A stretch of 64,000 bases of DNA, from positions 124,001 to 188,000 of the forward strand of contig NZ_QJSP01000009.1 of the NCBI RefSeq assembly GCF_003217475.1. The letters are read 5' to 3'. The translations under genes and the position numbers were made by a program. Of this stretch, positions 50,808-58,135 are shown piece after piece. Source of the DNA: Williamsia limnetica. Its GTDB lineage: Bacteria > Actinomycetota > Actinomycetes > Mycobacteriales > Mycobacteriaceae. Below the pieces are notes generated by a model. The model saw nothing but the letters and a program-made list of their open reading frames with translations. It searched no databases and was not told the origin of the DNA. Within the stretch, counting starts at the first letter, position 1; every line of letters starts with the position of its first letter.

Positions 50808-51758
50808 CTAACGCCGAAGCCCGTCGCCACCGGTTAACGTCTCCAGTGCCGAGGCGACACCGACTGCGGCCTCCACCAACGCCGGCACCATGACGGGAAG
50901 GGACTGGCTGGACTCGTCCCGAGCTGGTTGGTCCGTGAACGGCCTTGAGATGTCGGCCAGCGCCATGGACAACGGGGAGTGGACGGCCTCGAGTACAGCG
51001 GTGACCGGTGCGAAGGTTGCCAACGCGCGATCGGTGGGCCCGGCGTTGTCGATCCACGGCTGTTGGTCGTACAGGTAGTCGCCGGCGAGGGTGGGTACGG
51101 GTTCGGTGTAACCGTGGTCGCCTTCGTGGTAGCCGACCAGGCCGTTGGCGAACTCGAGTGGGTTGTCGATCGGGCTCGGCGCATTGCAGATGATGTCGTT
51201 GGTGTTGCAGACGTTGGTGACGGGAATCGGCCCGCCGGAGCGATCGCCTGCAATCGGCAATTGGGGTACCAGCTGGGTGAGAAGTTGGGTGACGATTCCC
51301 GACGCCCCGTCTCGCTGCGGTCGGGTTGGATTGCCGACGGTGATACATCCGGTATTTCGGTTCATGACGCGGTCGTTTTGCCAGTCGTTGCAGACGTGGG
51401 AGACCACGATTGCGCCGAGACTGTAGCCCTGGGCGTTGATATGGGTGTACGGGCAGTTGGCGCGGTAGGCGCGGGCCCGCGCATCGAGCTGGTCTGAGCC
51501 GACAGCTATGGATTCGATGGCGGTCGCGCCGCCGCCGAATGGCGCCAGAGATGCGGGGTATTCGATGTTCTCTCGCGGCCCCGCAGGAACTACGGGTACG
51601 AACTGCGAGTGCGCATCCCCGGTGCCGCCGACAGCGAACGTCACCTGATCGGGGCACGAGCCGTCCTGAGCGGGTGCAGCGCTTGTCAAGGACGTTGCCC
51701 CCATACTGGCGGCGGCCGCCACGCACAGACATGCGGCAGCGATGGCAGATCTGTACAT
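50808..51758 (-). CDS. Secreted cutinase-like serine hydrolase
   Basis: 316 residues from the ATG at 51758; an upstream start at 51788 would add ten residues before the signal peptide. A Sec signal is clear (AIAAACLCVAAAASMGATS, cleavage near AAPA). The nucleophile elbow is GYSLG with S113. CNTNDIIC then HEGDHGY supplies the Asp and His expected of cutinases and PE-PPE-domain hydrolases, with paired Cys. Substrates may be esters of cutin, lipids or trehalose mycolates. It lies between micropeptides B and C near the rubber oxygenase. Confidence 0.8.
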   Translation of the reverse strand: MYRSAIAAACLCVAAAASMGATSLTSAAPAQDGSCPDQVTFAVGGTGDAHSQFVPVVPAGPRENIEYPASLAPFGGGATAIESIAVGSDQLDARARAYRANCPYTHINAQGYSLGAIVVSHVCNDWQNDRVMNRNTGCITVGNPTRPQRDGASGIVTQLLTQLVPQLPIAGDRSGGPIPVTNVCNTNDIICNAPSPIDNPLEFANGLVGYHEGDHGYTEPVPTLAGDYLYDQQPWIDNAGPTDRALATFAPVTAVLEAVHSPLSMALADISRPFTDQPARDESSQSLPVMVPALVEAAVGVASALETLTGGDGLRR

Positions 51759-52139
51759 CACAGCGGGCCTCCCGGCGATATGGATCATTGTGGCGCTGGT
51801 GACAGGCCAGTTGGGACATCGCTTGTGGCTCAGCGAGTTCGCATCCAGGCTAGGGATCGCCGGTGTCGGTTCGGTGGTGGTGCGGTGGGACCTTGATGAA
51901 CAGCGTCGTAACGCTGGCGACTGACAAACCCAGCCACTTCGGGAAGAACCAGGTGCCGCAGCACCTGGTTCTTCCCGAAGTGGCTGGGTTTGTTGTCTTC
52001 CCCAGATGTGACCCCTCGACAGACCATGCCCCGCCGCCTGTCGGCGTGCGGGGCATGGGGGCTGGGTCGGTGCTGGTTCAGCCCGAGACGAGAAGGCGGC
52101 CGCCGGTGTTGCCCGGTGGCCGGAGATCCAGAGCGGCTA
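51759..52139. other. 381-bp intergenic region with a large hairpin
   Basis: Holds the 33-bp perfect inverted repeat at 51924-51993 and no supported gene. A 60-codon plus-strand frame (51742-51924) is antisense to the hydrolase's signal peptide region, has no ribosome site and ends at the hairpin; it is not accepted. Confidence 0.5.
51924..51993. repeat. Perfect 33-bp inverted repeat with 4-bp loop
   Basis: Arms 51924-51956 and 51961-51993 are exact reverse complements. The outer arm ends read ACAAACCCAGCCAC and GTGGCTGGGTTTGT. As RNA this is a very stable hairpin with a TTTGT tail in both directions, so it could be a bidirectional terminator. It is unusually long and perfect for that; it could also be a small mobile or REP-like element. 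It separates micropeptide C from the cutinase-like gene. Confidence 0.8.
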
Positions 52140-52226
52140 TCAGCCGGCCAGACCGCTCAAGGAGCCTGCGTTGTCGATCAGGAACTGGAAGATGTCGAGC
52201 AAGGCGAGTTCAAATGTCGAGGTCAT
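52140..52226 (-). CDS. Micropeptide C (28 aa), related in style to A and B
   Basis: A 28-codon frame, GAAAGG 8 bases before the ATG. The peptide begins MTSTFELALLDIFQFLIDNA and ends GSLSGLAG. It has three acidic and no basic residues. It shares with A and B a hydrophobic run leading into I-(D/E)-N-(A/T), and a Gly-Ser tail, but the remaining residues differ, so homology is only suggestive. It has its own upstream palindrome (52259-52274) and is followed by the strong hairpin. Function unknown; a membrane-active or wall peptide is plausible. Confidence 0.55.
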   Translation of the reverse strand: MTSTFELALLDIFQFLIDNAGSLSGLAG

Positions 52227-52673
52227 GTGCGTGCCTTTCGTGTTTCTACGTTTCCCCCGCAGTCGGTTGACTGCAGACCGGGCCCTTCACCGCCTGTTCG
52301 GAGGTGCGCTCCCTACGACAGTGTGCCAGCCGCCAACGTGGTTCCATCGGTCGATTCTCACGCCGGTTCAAGGCAATGGGGGAGGGTGCCTTGAATGTAA
52401 TAGATTGTGCTCCAATCGATTTCGATGCCAATGCCGGTGTTCGTTCACGTCACCGACCTCATGTCTGTAATCATATGTGTTGAGGCTCTTCATCTGTATG
52501 TCCCTGCATGTTCGCCATGTGTTCGGCGGGGGCGGATGCGAACGCAGTGTCTCCGCCGACATCACGTTTACGCTGCCGCCCACTGATTCGGGACCGACGA
52601 CGCGTCGTGGTTGCCGGGCGCCGGGCCGGGGTATGTCTTGGCTATCTGAAGTGACTGAGGAAGGGCGGCTTGG
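52227..52673. other. 447-bp intergenic region
   Basis: Divergent gap between micropeptide C and a GAF-ANTAR gene. GCAGTC-GGTT-GACTGC at 52259-52274 is a perfect palindrome and may be an operator for micropeptide C. No other gene-like frame with a ribosome site was found. Confidence 0.5.
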
Positions 52674-53369
52674 GTGGTGGACGGTCAGGGTGGACGCGAG
52701 GATGTGCTGCTGCCGCGGACAAATCAGCTGATGGCTTCGAGTGTGCAGGTCACCGATACCGACGGGGCCGCGGTTGCGTTGTTGACCAGCCGAGCACGGG
52801 CGCGGGATCTGCTGTGTGCCAGCGACGCGGTCGCCGGCCGGATAGACGAGTTACAGTTCACCATCGGTCATGGCCCGTGCCTGGAGGCGTTCATCGAACA
52901 GGCCCCGGTGACCGTCCCTGATCTCGACGATTCCGTTGTGACAGACAGGTGGCCTGCGTTCGCTTCCGAGGTCGTCGGCGAACTGGGGGTATATGCGGTG
53001 TTCGCATTTCCTATTGTCGCCGGCGGTGCGCCTCTGGGGGTGCTGGAGCTGTACCGGTACGAGCGCGGTGCGTTGACTACAAACCACTTTCAGGCCGCAC
53101 AGACACTGGCGGACGAATTGGGCACGGTAGTGGTCGACGAACTGCAGGCCTACGAGGGTTCACCGGAGGTTGACGAGTACCCGGTGCCGCGCGGGCCGCA
53201 TGTGTGGGCTCGTGCCGACATCAACGCCGCGATCGGAATAATGGCTGTGCGACTGGGTGTCCCTGCCGCCGAGGCGGCGGACCTCCTGCGGGCCAATGCG
53301 TACGCTCAATCTCGACCCTTGTCTACGCTGGCCGGCGACATCGTCGAACGACGAACGTTTCCTGGCTAG
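52674..53369 (+). CDS. GAF-ANTAR regulator
   Basis: 231 residues from a GTG at 52674 (start uncertain). The GAF domain runs from about 20 to 160, with ELQFTIGHGPCLEAFIEQAPVTVPDL and GVYAVFAFPIVAGGAPLGVLELYR. The C-terminal ANTAR helices are RADINAAIGIMAVRLGVPAAEAADLLRANAYAQ, ending ERRTFPG. ANTAR proteins bind dual hairpins in nascent RNA to prevent termination; the GAF part senses a ligand or redox state. The target RNA is unknown. A second such gene lies 220 bases away, convergent. Confidence 0.85.
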   Translation: MVDGQGGREDVLLPRTNQLMASSVQVTDTDGAAVALLTSRARARDLLCASDAVAGRIDELQFTIGHGPCLEAFIEQAPVTVPDLDDSVVTDRWPAFASEVVGELGVYAVFAFPIVAGGAPLGVLELYRYERGALTTNHFQAAQTLADELGTVVVDELQAYEGSPEVDEYPVPRGPHVWARADINAAIGIMAVRLGVPAAEAADLLRANAYAQSRPLSTLAGDIVERRTFPG

Positions 53370-53589
53370 CATCGGCCGCAGTGGCCTGCTCTGCAGTGGT
53401 GTAAGACCTGCGTCCCACTCCGGCTGCGTTGGCTATGGAGCAGTGCTCGCAGCTGGAGATCAACCGAGATTGTGGTCAACGAGATGCCGAGCGCGGTGTT
53501 CTCGGGATTGTGCGCCGGCCTCAACACCGCTGTCACCATCAGGCACTCCAATCCGGCCGGGCGTCAGCTGTCGGTGGTGGTGGTGCCGT

Positions 53590-54309
53590 TCAGGTCTGCT
53601 GAGGTCTACCGGCTGCGAGTTTGCGGGAGATCTCGGCAACCGAGACGTTGGAGTCCTGGGATAGCTTCACCAGCAGGTTGAACGCAGCGGTGGAGTCGAT
53701 GGTGAAGCGCTCCATGATCATTCCCTTGGCCTGGCCGATGATGTCGCGCGAGGACAGGGCGCTTTGGAATTGATCGTGTTTGCGTGCGGAATCGAAGACC
53801 AGCGCCGCGTGGGCGGCAAGGGCGTAGCCCTTTTCCACCCCGGCGTCGGTGATGGCGTCGGGGTGATTGGCGTACACATTGAGCGCACCCATCCCTTCGG
53901 CGTGGGTGAACAGTTCGTAGGACACCGTGGAGCGGATCGGTGAGTGCTCCCGCACCGCATCGGTCAATTGAGGCCACCGGTGATCGGTGAGAAGGTCTCG
54001 GACACGGATGGTGCGATGTTTCCAGGCGGCATCGAGGCAGGGGCCTTGCTTGCATTGCTTTTGCAGCATGTCGAAGTTGCGGGCATCGTCATCGGTGGGG
54101 GCCATGGTGTCGATGACGGTGTGCCTTTTGGTGGTGACGGTGATCCCGGCCGAGACCGCGCCGTCGACCAGCTGCGCTGCTGACTCGGTGATGTCAGCCA
54201 GTACGGCGTCGGGCCCGAGGCGGGCTGTGGCATGCATGCTGCGCGCCAGATCGGCGAGGACAACATAGAGGTGGGTATCGCTGTGGTCTGTGGTCATCAG
54301 TGTCACCAT
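53590..54309 (-). CDS. GAF-ANTAR regulator
   Basis: 239 residues; the ATG at 54309 is used, one at 54297 is possible. The GAF domain holds QKQCKQGPCLDAAWKHRTIRVRDLLTDHRWPQL and GMGALNVYANHPDAITD. The ANTAR end is SSRDIIGQAKGMIMERFTID, then AAFNLLVKLSQDSNVSVAEI and SRKLAAGR, a close fit to the consensus. It probably acts in transcription antitermination. It is convergent with the other ANTAR gene; the 220 bases between hold nothing recognisable. Confidence 0.88.
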   Translation of the reverse strand: MVTLMTTDHSDTHLYVVLADLARSMHATARLGPDAVLADITESAAQLVDGAVSAGITVTTKRHTVIDTMAPTDDDARNFDMLQKQCKQGPCLDAAWKHRTIRVRDLLTDHRWPQLTDAVREHSPIRSTVSYELFTHAEGMGALNVYANHPDAITDAGVEKGYALAAHAALVFDSARKHDQFQSALSSRDIIGQAKGMIMERFTIDSTAAFNLLVKLSQDSNVSVAEISRKLAAGRPQQT

Positions 54310-54485
54310 CTCTCAGCCCGCCACGCAGCGGTCAGACCGGCCACAAGGAATTCTTCACCTTCGTGTGACGGGCGCACAGAGGTGGCAGTGGGGCTCGGCG
54401 CGGCGTCCCCTGTGCGACCTCAGCCCTGCGCCCGATCCTTCGCAGCAGTTCGCTGCGGGGTTCCGGCCTTCTCACTGTACGTCAT

Positions 54486-54878
54486 TCACTGCGTCGCCCC
54501 GGCGCGCTGCGGTTGAATTGTCGCCCGTTGCACGAGGCAGAACTCATTGTCTTGTGGGTCGGCGAAAACTATGGTCCGGTACCCACCCTCATCATTGTGT
54601 TCTTTCAGTGCTCGGGCGCCCAGGTCGGCCATTCGCAGGGCCTCTGAGTCGAGATCATCGACGAAAAGATCCAAATGGACCCGATTTTTTCCAGCTTTCG
54701 GTTCGGTCACTTTCTGAAATGTGACGTGATGCAACCCTCCATGTGGGGACACAAGCGCATGGAATTGTGCATCGTCAGCGAACGGCACCGGTTCGTCGTA
54801 ACCGAGAGCAGCTTTCCAGAAGTGTGCCGCAGCCTTCACGTCGACGCAGTCGATCGTCACTCCCACTGTCTGATGCAT
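54486..54878 (-). CDS. VOC (glyoxalase-like) family protein
   Basis: 130 residues from the ATG at 54878; a GTG at 54899 is an alternative. VTIDCVDVKAAAHFWKAALGY begins the first beta-alpha-beta-beta-beta module and NRVHLDLFVDDLDSEALRM the second, ending FADPQDNEFCLVQR with the metal-ligand Glu. Typical of small VOC proteins of unknown substrate, including some resistance proteins. It is divergent from a TetR gene and probably controlled by it. Confidence 0.85.
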   Translation of the reverse strand: MHQTVGVTIDCVDVKAAAHFWKAALGYDEPVPFADDAQFHALVSPHGGLHHVTFQKVTEPKAGKNRVHLDLFVDDLDSEALRMADLGARALKEHNDEGGYRTIVFADPQDNEFCLVQRATIQPQRAGATQ

Positions 54879-54910
54879 TGAAACCAACTCTCTTAACACT
54901 GATCGAATAT

Positions 54911-54924
54911 CTTACGGCGTTAAG
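54911..54924. promoter_or_regulatory. Quasi-palindrome between VOC and TetR genes
   Basis: CTTACGGCGTTAAG has complementary ends (CTTA and TAAG) around a GC core. A second CTTAAC lies at 54893 nearby. The short divergent gap (54879-54939) must hold both promoters, so this is the likely operator. Confidence 0.4.
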
Positions 54925-54939
54925 TGTATCGTAGATCGG

Positions 54940-55581
54940 GTGGCCAAGGAGAGCAGACGGGACCGGCAACGTCGGGACAATGGGCGGGACATCGTCGCGC
55001 AGGCGCGTCGACAACTCGAGGAGGGTGGGCCAAGTGCGGTCACCCTTCGTGGGATCGCACGAGAGATCGGTATGAGTGCTCCCGCGCTGTATACCTACTT
55101 TCCCAGCCTTGGCGATCTGTTCACCGAGTTGATCGTCCAGAGTTACAAGTCGCTCGAAGGCAAGGTCACCGACGCGTGCGCAGATGCGGAGGAGTCGGAC
55201 CTCGAACAGCGCCTCGCGGCGGGTCCTGTGGCGTACCGCGCCTGGGCGGTCGGTCATCGGCGCCAATTCAATCTCATCTTCTTCGACCAGATCAGCGGGT
55301 ACACGGCGCCGGCTGACGGGCCGACGGTATCCGCGCAAACCGGTGTCTTGCAACCGATTGCTGCCCAGTACGCCGAGGCTCGTGGGTGCTCCCTGCCTGA
55401 GCTGCTGGCCGACGCTGGTCTCCTCGATGACTTTCTCGGATGGTGGGGCGCCTTCCACGGAATTGTTGCCCTCGAGGTCAATCATCATCTCGACTGGCGC
55501 GAACCGGAGGCGATCTTCCGCCGTCATCTCGACACCAGCATTCGAGGTCTCCTTTCAACAGATACGGCGACCCGACATTGA
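54940..55581 (+). CDS. TetR family regulator (TetR_C_13-like)
   Basis: 213 residues, GTG start. The N-terminal region NGRDIVAQARRQLEEGGPSAVTLRGIAREIGMSAPALYTYFPS (given by its landmarks: TLRGIAREIGMS and LYTYFPS) is a standard TetR helix-turn-helix. WAVGHRRQFNLIFFDQISGY and DFLGWWGAFHGIVALEVNHH fit the WHG-type C-terminal domain common in actinobacterial TetRs. Divergent from the VOC gene, its probable target. Confidence 0.88.
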   Translation: MAKESRRDRQRRDNGRDIVAQARRQLEEGGPSAVTLRGIAREIGMSAPALYTYFPSLGDLFTELIVQSYKSLEGKVTDACADAEESDLEQRLAAGPVAYRAWAVGHRRQFNLIFFDQISGYTAPADGPTVSAQTGVLQPIAAQYAEARGCSLPELLADAGLLDDFLGWWGAFHGIVALEVNHHLDWREPEAIFRRHLDTSIRGLLSTDTATRH

Positions 55582-55946
55582 GTGCGGCTTGGATGCGTGT
55601 CAGCGGTTCTGAATGATGCAGGCTCTTGCACAACGAGTTTGGTGCATTGGGTGCTTTGCCTCGGACATCGTCGGTTGCGGCGGCCCACATTCACCGCGCG
55701 GCGGATGCTGAGGGGCGATGCTCGAGGAGGCGGACGCCCTGGGGCTGTGTGTCTCGTCACTTGTAGAGTATAGTTCTGCCAACGACGAGAGCGTAGTTCT
55801 TGTCACTGATCAGCCGCACTTTCCTGGGTGACTTGGCGTCTGGAGCCATTGCCGCTGCGCTTCGTTCACGTCTGCCCGCGGTAGAAGGCAGCTCGGTGAT
55901 CAGCCGACTCAATCAATGACGATCGCAATGCAGAACAGAGGTAACG
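55582..55946. other. 365-bp intergenic region with a spaced direct repeat
   Basis: No gene seen. TGATCAGCCG occurs at 55807 and again at 55897, exactly 90 bases apart, in the likely promoter region of the phosphotransferase gene. Its meaning is unknown. Confidence 0.45.
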
Positions 55947-55997
55947 ATGAACGAGCGAGCTACCGGGACCGCCAAGCAGGCCGGGATGCTGTCATGA
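55947..55997 (+). CDS. Possible 16-aa leader ORF coupled to the phosphotransferase
   Basis: ATG with AGAGGTAA just upstream, reading MNERATGTAKQAGMLS. Its TGA overlaps the ATG at 55994 (ATGA). The phosphotransferase gene has no good ribosome site of its own at 55994 or 55916, so translation may be coupled through this short frame. Alternatively it is chance. Confidence 0.35.
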   Translation: MNERATGTAKQAGMLS

Positions 55998-57079
55998 ACG
56001 CGCCGGTGGCGGTGCCCGTACCCGAAACCCTCGAAGAGGCGCTGTCGCCGCAATGGCTGAGCGCAGCGCTGCAGGATCGGTACCCGGGGATCACGGTCAA
56101 TCAGGTCGAGTCTGGTCCCGTCGTGTCACGGGTCTCGACGAATGCCCGGTTCACCATCAAATATTCGGGTATCAACGGTCAAGGACCGTCGTCGTCGCTC
56201 TGTGTGAAGGGTTACTTCAACGAGATCGGTCAGGCCGCGCGCTACATCGGCGAAGCCGAGACCTACTTCTACCGTGACCTCGTCGAGCCCGCAGGGATCC
56301 GGACCCTGGCCTGCATTTACGCAGATGTTGATCCCGCAACTCGGCATGGGGTGGTGATCACCGAGGACATCGTCGCTGCAGGCGGTGAGTTCATCGATGC
56401 AGCAACCGATTACACTCCTGAACAGGCTGCCTCGAGTTTGCGCGAGATGGCGAAACTGCACGCTCTGACCTGGGGCAACGCGCAGTACGCGGAGACTGCC
56501 TGGCTCAGACCGCGTATGGGCACCACGCTCACCCTGTGGGGAGAAGAAGCCGTCACTGCACGGATCGAGGCGAATGTACTCGGCCCCAACGGGCACCGGG
56601 TTCCGCAAAAATCACGGGCTCCGAAAAAGCTCTTCGACGCGTACACCACCCTCGTGGCGGAGACCAAGGAATTGATCGCCGACCCGGGTACGGCGTGGTG
56701 CGTGATCCACGGCGACGGGCATCCGGGCAACTTGATCATCGACGCGGACGGGAAGCCGTCGCTTGTCGATTGGCAGCTCGTGCAACGCGGCCTCTGGTAT
56801 TTCGATGTCGGCTATCACATCGCGTCGACGCTGACGGTCGACGACAGGCGCCGAACCGAACGGGAACTGCTCGAGGGATACCTGGCTGCCCTCACCGAAT
56901 TCGGGGTCGTCGACGCTCCGGCTTTCGGTGAGGCCTGGGACCTGCTCGGTCGCGGTGTGGTCCACGGCTATTACCTCTGGGGGATCACTGCAGAGGTCAA
57001 TCCGAAACTGACCGAAATCCTTTGCCACCGGCTCGGTACCGCGGTAGCTGATCACGACGGTCTGTCCAAGCTGCTGTGA
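55994..57079 (+). CDS. Phosphotransferase (APH/ecdysteroid-kinase-like) family protein
   Basis: 361 residues from the ATG at 55994; the frame is open to 55916. CVIHGDGHPGNLIIDADGKPSLVDWQLVQRG holds the kinase catalytic loop (HGDGHPGN) and the metal-binding Asp of VDWQ. LCVKGYFNE supplies the ATP-binding Lys. This EcKinase/DUF1679-like group is common in mycolic actinobacteria near steroid and lipid genes; it phosphorylates small hydroxylated molecules. The substrate is unknown. A TetR gene with its own operator follows. Confidence 0.85.
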   Translation: MNAPVAVPVPETLEEALSPQWLSAALQDRYPGITVNQVESGPVVSRVSTNARFTIKYSGINGQGPSSSLCVKGYFNEIGQAARYIGEAETYFYRDLVEPAGIRTLACIYADVDPATRHGVVITEDIVAAGGEFIDAATDYTPEQAASSLREMAKLHALTWGNAQYAETAWLRPRMGTTLTLWGEEAVTARIEANVLGPNGHRVPQKSRAPKKLFDAYTTLVAETKELIADPGTAWCVIHGDGHPGNLIIDADGKPSLVDWQLVQRGLWYFDVGYHIASTLTVDDRRRTERELLEGYLAALTEFGVVDAPAFGEAWDLLGRGVVHGYYLWGITAEVNPKLTEILCHRLGTAVADHDGLSKLL

Positions 57080-57154
57080 CAAGCGTCCGGAAAGAACAGC
57101 TCAGGTAAGCGGACCGTGCGGGAGCTGTGACCGGGAAGGGCATGCGCCAGGATT

Positions 57155-57172
57155 CTAAGTCGCTGGACTTAG
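57155..57172. promoter_or_regulatory. Palindrome before the TetR gene
   Basis: CTAAGTC-GCTG-GACTTAG is a perfect 7-base inverted repeat ending 10 bases before the first possible start of the TetR gene. Autoregulation is likely. Confidence 0.6.
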
Positions 57173-57182
57173 CCAGTGGTGG

Positions 57183-57848
57183 GTGGTTCCATATGATGTG
57201 CCCAGAACCGATCCGAACACCTTGGCCATGTCGGCCAAACAGCAGTTGGTGCTCACCGCGGAACGTCTATACGCACAGAATGGCCTCGAGGGGGTGCCCT
57301 TGCGCCAGATCGGAACGGCCGCGGGCATGGCCAACAAGTCTGCGGTGCAGTACCACTTCGGGGGTAGGGACGGGCTCATCCGTGCGATTCTCGCGTATCG
57401 CGTGGAAGACCTGACTCGTCGACGAGTCCTGCTGGGCGCGCGAGCGTCCGATTCTGACCTGAGGTCCGTCGTGGAGGCCCACCAGTTGCCCCTGATAGAG
57501 CTGGCGGAGGACGAGAACTGTTTTTACCTCGAATTCCTCGAGCAATTGGTGCGGGTGGTCCACCCTCTCGGCGATTTGCCCCAAAGTCACCAAGACGCCG
57601 AACGAGCATACTACGACAGAGTCGGCCTGCTGCTCCCTGACATTCCGCATCCGCTGCGGGCCATCAGAATTCACCAAGCTTCCGCCTTCTGCTTACACGC
57701 GAGCGCTGGTCGACACAGGCAATTGATGCTCGGTAGCCCGGTCGCGCCCTACGCCGTGCATGTGAGTCAATTGCTCGACACGTTGCTGGCTACGCTCGAG
57801 TCGTTGCCCTCGCCGGAAACGCTGTCTGCCCTGAGTCAACATCCCTGA
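57183..57848 (+). CDS. TetR family regulator
   Basis: 221 residues from a GTG at 57183; GTG 57198 or ATG 57228 are also possible. KQQLVLTAERLYAQNGLEGVPLRQIGTAAGMANKSAVQYHFGG is the DNA-binding domain (landmarks: LRQIGTAAGMANKS and VQYHFGG). The C-terminal domain is undefined. The palindrome at 57155 lies directly upstream. Targets may be itself, the phosphotransferase or the reductase downstream. Confidence 0.86.
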   Translation: MVPYDVPRTDPNTLAMSAKQQLVLTAERLYAQNGLEGVPLRQIGTAAGMANKSAVQYHFGGRDGLIRAILAYRVEDLTRRRVLLGARASDSDLRSVVEAHQLPLIELAEDENCFYLEFLEQLVRVVHPLGDLPQSHQDAERAYYDRVGLLLPDIPHPLRAIRIHQASAFCLHASAGRHRQLMLGSPVAPYAVHVSQLLDTLLATLESLPSPETLSALSQHP

Positions 57849-57968
57849 CGTGAGGCGGGTGCGCGGCGAGGTGGTCATGGCGACGACGCCAGAAGGCTCG
57901 CGCGCGTATGCACGCCTTACTTGCAGACTGCTGTGTCGTCCGGCACTATGGTGCCCAAAAGTAGTAGC

Positions 57969-57990
57969 GCGTTCTCGCACCTGAGAACGC
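57969..57990. promoter_or_regulatory. Inverted repeat upstream of the ferredoxin reductase gene
   Basis: GCGTTCTC-N6-GAGAACGC is a perfect 8-base repeat, 146 bases before the reductase start and about 120 after the TetR stop. It could be a terminator or an operator; no T-run follows. Confidence 0.45.
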
Positions 57991-58135
57991 AATTTCCGCG
58001 GTGGCGCCGAGCGTGCCGGATCCGGGAGATGCGAGGTCGGGAAGCACCAACCGTCGACATGACCCGAGTTCGGCGAGAGCCGCAGAAATAACCGCCCACC
58101 CGTAGCTGTACTCGTTCTAGCTGAGGTTGAAGACC

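Noticed and set aside
51742-51924. 60-codon hydrophobic plus-strand frame
   Set aside because: Partly antisense to a signal peptide, without a ribosome site, and ending at the large hairpin.
53370-53589. Possible gene remnant between the two ANTAR genes
   Set aside because: Short frames exist on both strands but none shows a motif or ribosome site.
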